Shown here: one piece after another, positions 63,290 through 64,000 of the stretch | Numbering within the stretch: the first letter of the stretch is position 1 | Layout: every line of letters starts with the position of its first letter | Assembly (NCBI RefSeq): GCF_002154225.1 | Contig: NZ_MTSE01000003.1 | Location: 62,001-126,000, forward strand | DNA: 64,000 nt | Direction: 5' to 3' | From: Hymenobacter crusticola | GTDB taxonomy: Bacteria > Bacteroidota > Bacteroidia > Cytophagales > Hymenobacteraceae | Translations under genes and position numbers: made by a program | Notes under the pieces: generated by a model | Database searches by the model: none | What the model was told of the DNA's origin: nothing | What the model saw: only the letters and a program-made list of their open reading frames with translations

Positions 63290-64000
63290 ATGTCTACCCT
63301 AACGGCGCAGAAGCAGTCTGCTTACTCCCACTTGACTTCTATTGACAAGCGCAGCAACCTCTCGCACCGGGAGCTATTAGCGGAGTACATTGAGCCCGGC
63401 ATCCCGGTGGTGCTGACGGATGTTGCCCGGAAGTGGGGAGCCATGGGAAAGTTTACCCCGGCGTTTTTTAAGAAGACCTACGGCCACCTAACGAAGGAGA
63501 TAAAAGGCCAATCCTACACCGTAGCCGAAGTAGTAGACCGGATTATGGTTTCGAGCCCTGCTAACCCGGCACCCTACCCTTGCAATTTGAATATCGAGCG
63601 GTACTTCCCGGAGTTGATGGATGAACTAAAACCCGAAATAGTTTTCGGGAAGTCTGACCGCATCAAGCACCCTTTATTGCCGAAACTCATGCTGCGCGGC
63701 ACCGAAGTATACGAGCTCTTTCTGGGCGGCAACGGGGCTAGCTTTCCTTACTTGCACGTAGATGCTTTGTTTTTGCACACCCAAATAACGCAGCTCTACG
63801 GCGCCAAAGACTTTATCCTATACTCCCCGGACCAGGTAGCGTACATGTATCCAAAGGAGGAAAATAAAAAAGTATCGCAGGTAGATATCTTTAATCCTAA
63901 TTACGAGAAGTTTCCGCTCTTTAAAAAAGCGAAGTCGATACGGGTTACGGTCGAGGAGGGCGAAACGATCTTGTTCCCGACGAAGTGGTGGCACACGACC
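63290..64000 (+). CDS. Cupin_8/JmjC-type Fe(II)/2-oxoglutarate oxygenase, 3' end missing
   Basis: 237 codons from ATG 63290 to the window edge, so the C-terminus is cut. Metal ligands are HVD (His156 and Asp158) and a distal His235 in 'FPTKWWHTT', the HxD...H set of JmjC/cupin_8 oxygenases, with 'ELFLGGNGASFPYL' before the first pair. Members hydroxylate protein side chains or act in small-molecule biosynthesis. The 127-base upstream spacer is strikingly AT-rich (63195-63245), as expected for a promoter. No signal peptide. Confidence 0.85.
   Translation, partial: MSTLTAQKQSAYSHLTSIDKRSNLSHRELLAEYIEPGIPVVLTDVARKWGAMGKFTPAFFKKTYGHLTKEIKGQSYTVAEVVDRIMVSSPANPAPYPCNLNIERYFPELMDELKPEIVFGKSDRIKHPLLPKLMLRGTEVYELFLGGNGASFPYLHVDALFLHTQITQLYGAKDFILYSPDQVAYMYPKEENKKVSQVDIFNPNYEKFPLFKKAKSIRVTVEEGETILFPTKWWHTT

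Overview
This window reads as chromosomal DNA of a GC-rich member of the Bacteroidota, most likely Cytophagales and close to Hymenobacter (genus inferred from protein flavour and base composition, not tested). The evidence is a PorT-family barrel and a PorE-like OmpA protein, a DUF5606 protein, a TonB C-terminal-domain protein, many SPII lipoproteins, almost no Shine-Dalgarno sequences, and several upstream regions carrying the Bacteroidota -7 element TAnnTTTG (often TACCTTTG). I found no rRNA, tRNA, IS element, prophage or CRISPR array.

Layout. 1-2268: two minus-strand metallopeptidases (M64, running off the left edge, and an astacin-type M12A), neither with a visible signal peptide. 2824-6815: a membrane-anchored beta-propeller protein of unknown role, converging on corA. 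7007-14666: surface-glycan genes (FemAB-like GNAT, Wzx-like flippase, GT2 glycosyltransferase) beside two polytopic membrane proteins. 14776-17136: acyl-ACP desaturase, a very long inverted repeat, a PliI-like lysozyme inhibitor and DUF427. 17425-24609: a VWA protein and its probable MoxR/Mg-chelatase-like AAA+ partner, separated by a mosaic TlpA-like protein, a subtilase and a dihaem cytochrome c.

24699-35229 is mostly minus-strand housekeeping: cyclophilin, a beta-hydroxyacid-type dehydrogenase, a NERD-like coiled-coil membrane protein coupled to rsgA, Kdo transferase, peroxiredoxin, DUF5606, TonB-like and engB, interrupted by plus-strand fasciclin and fbp genes. 35671-42407 runs on the plus strand: PorE-like OmpA protein, menG/ubiE overlapping porT, an SDR and an acyl-CoA synthetase. 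42881-45510 is an OpuB/ProWX-type transporter with permease and binding protein fused. 45638-54124 holds accessory enzymes, including one clearly AT-rich acyltransferase, and an OmpA lipoprotein. 54284-56143 is a BlaI/M56 (BlaR1-like) regulatory pair with three tandem 19-bp operators upstream and a decayed 3' end. 56391-64000 has a subtilase-barrel operon, a lipoprotein, an M23 peptidase, HMG-CoA lyase, a LutA-like Fe-S protein and a JmjC/cupin protein running off the right edge.

The least ordinary signals are the 79-bp hairpin at 15827-15905, the tandem operators at 56087-56143, the frameshift-decayed plug repeat after the M56 gene, and the excess of CCTAGG-type palindromes through genes and spacers. 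No complete, obviously novel defence or metabolic system is evident.
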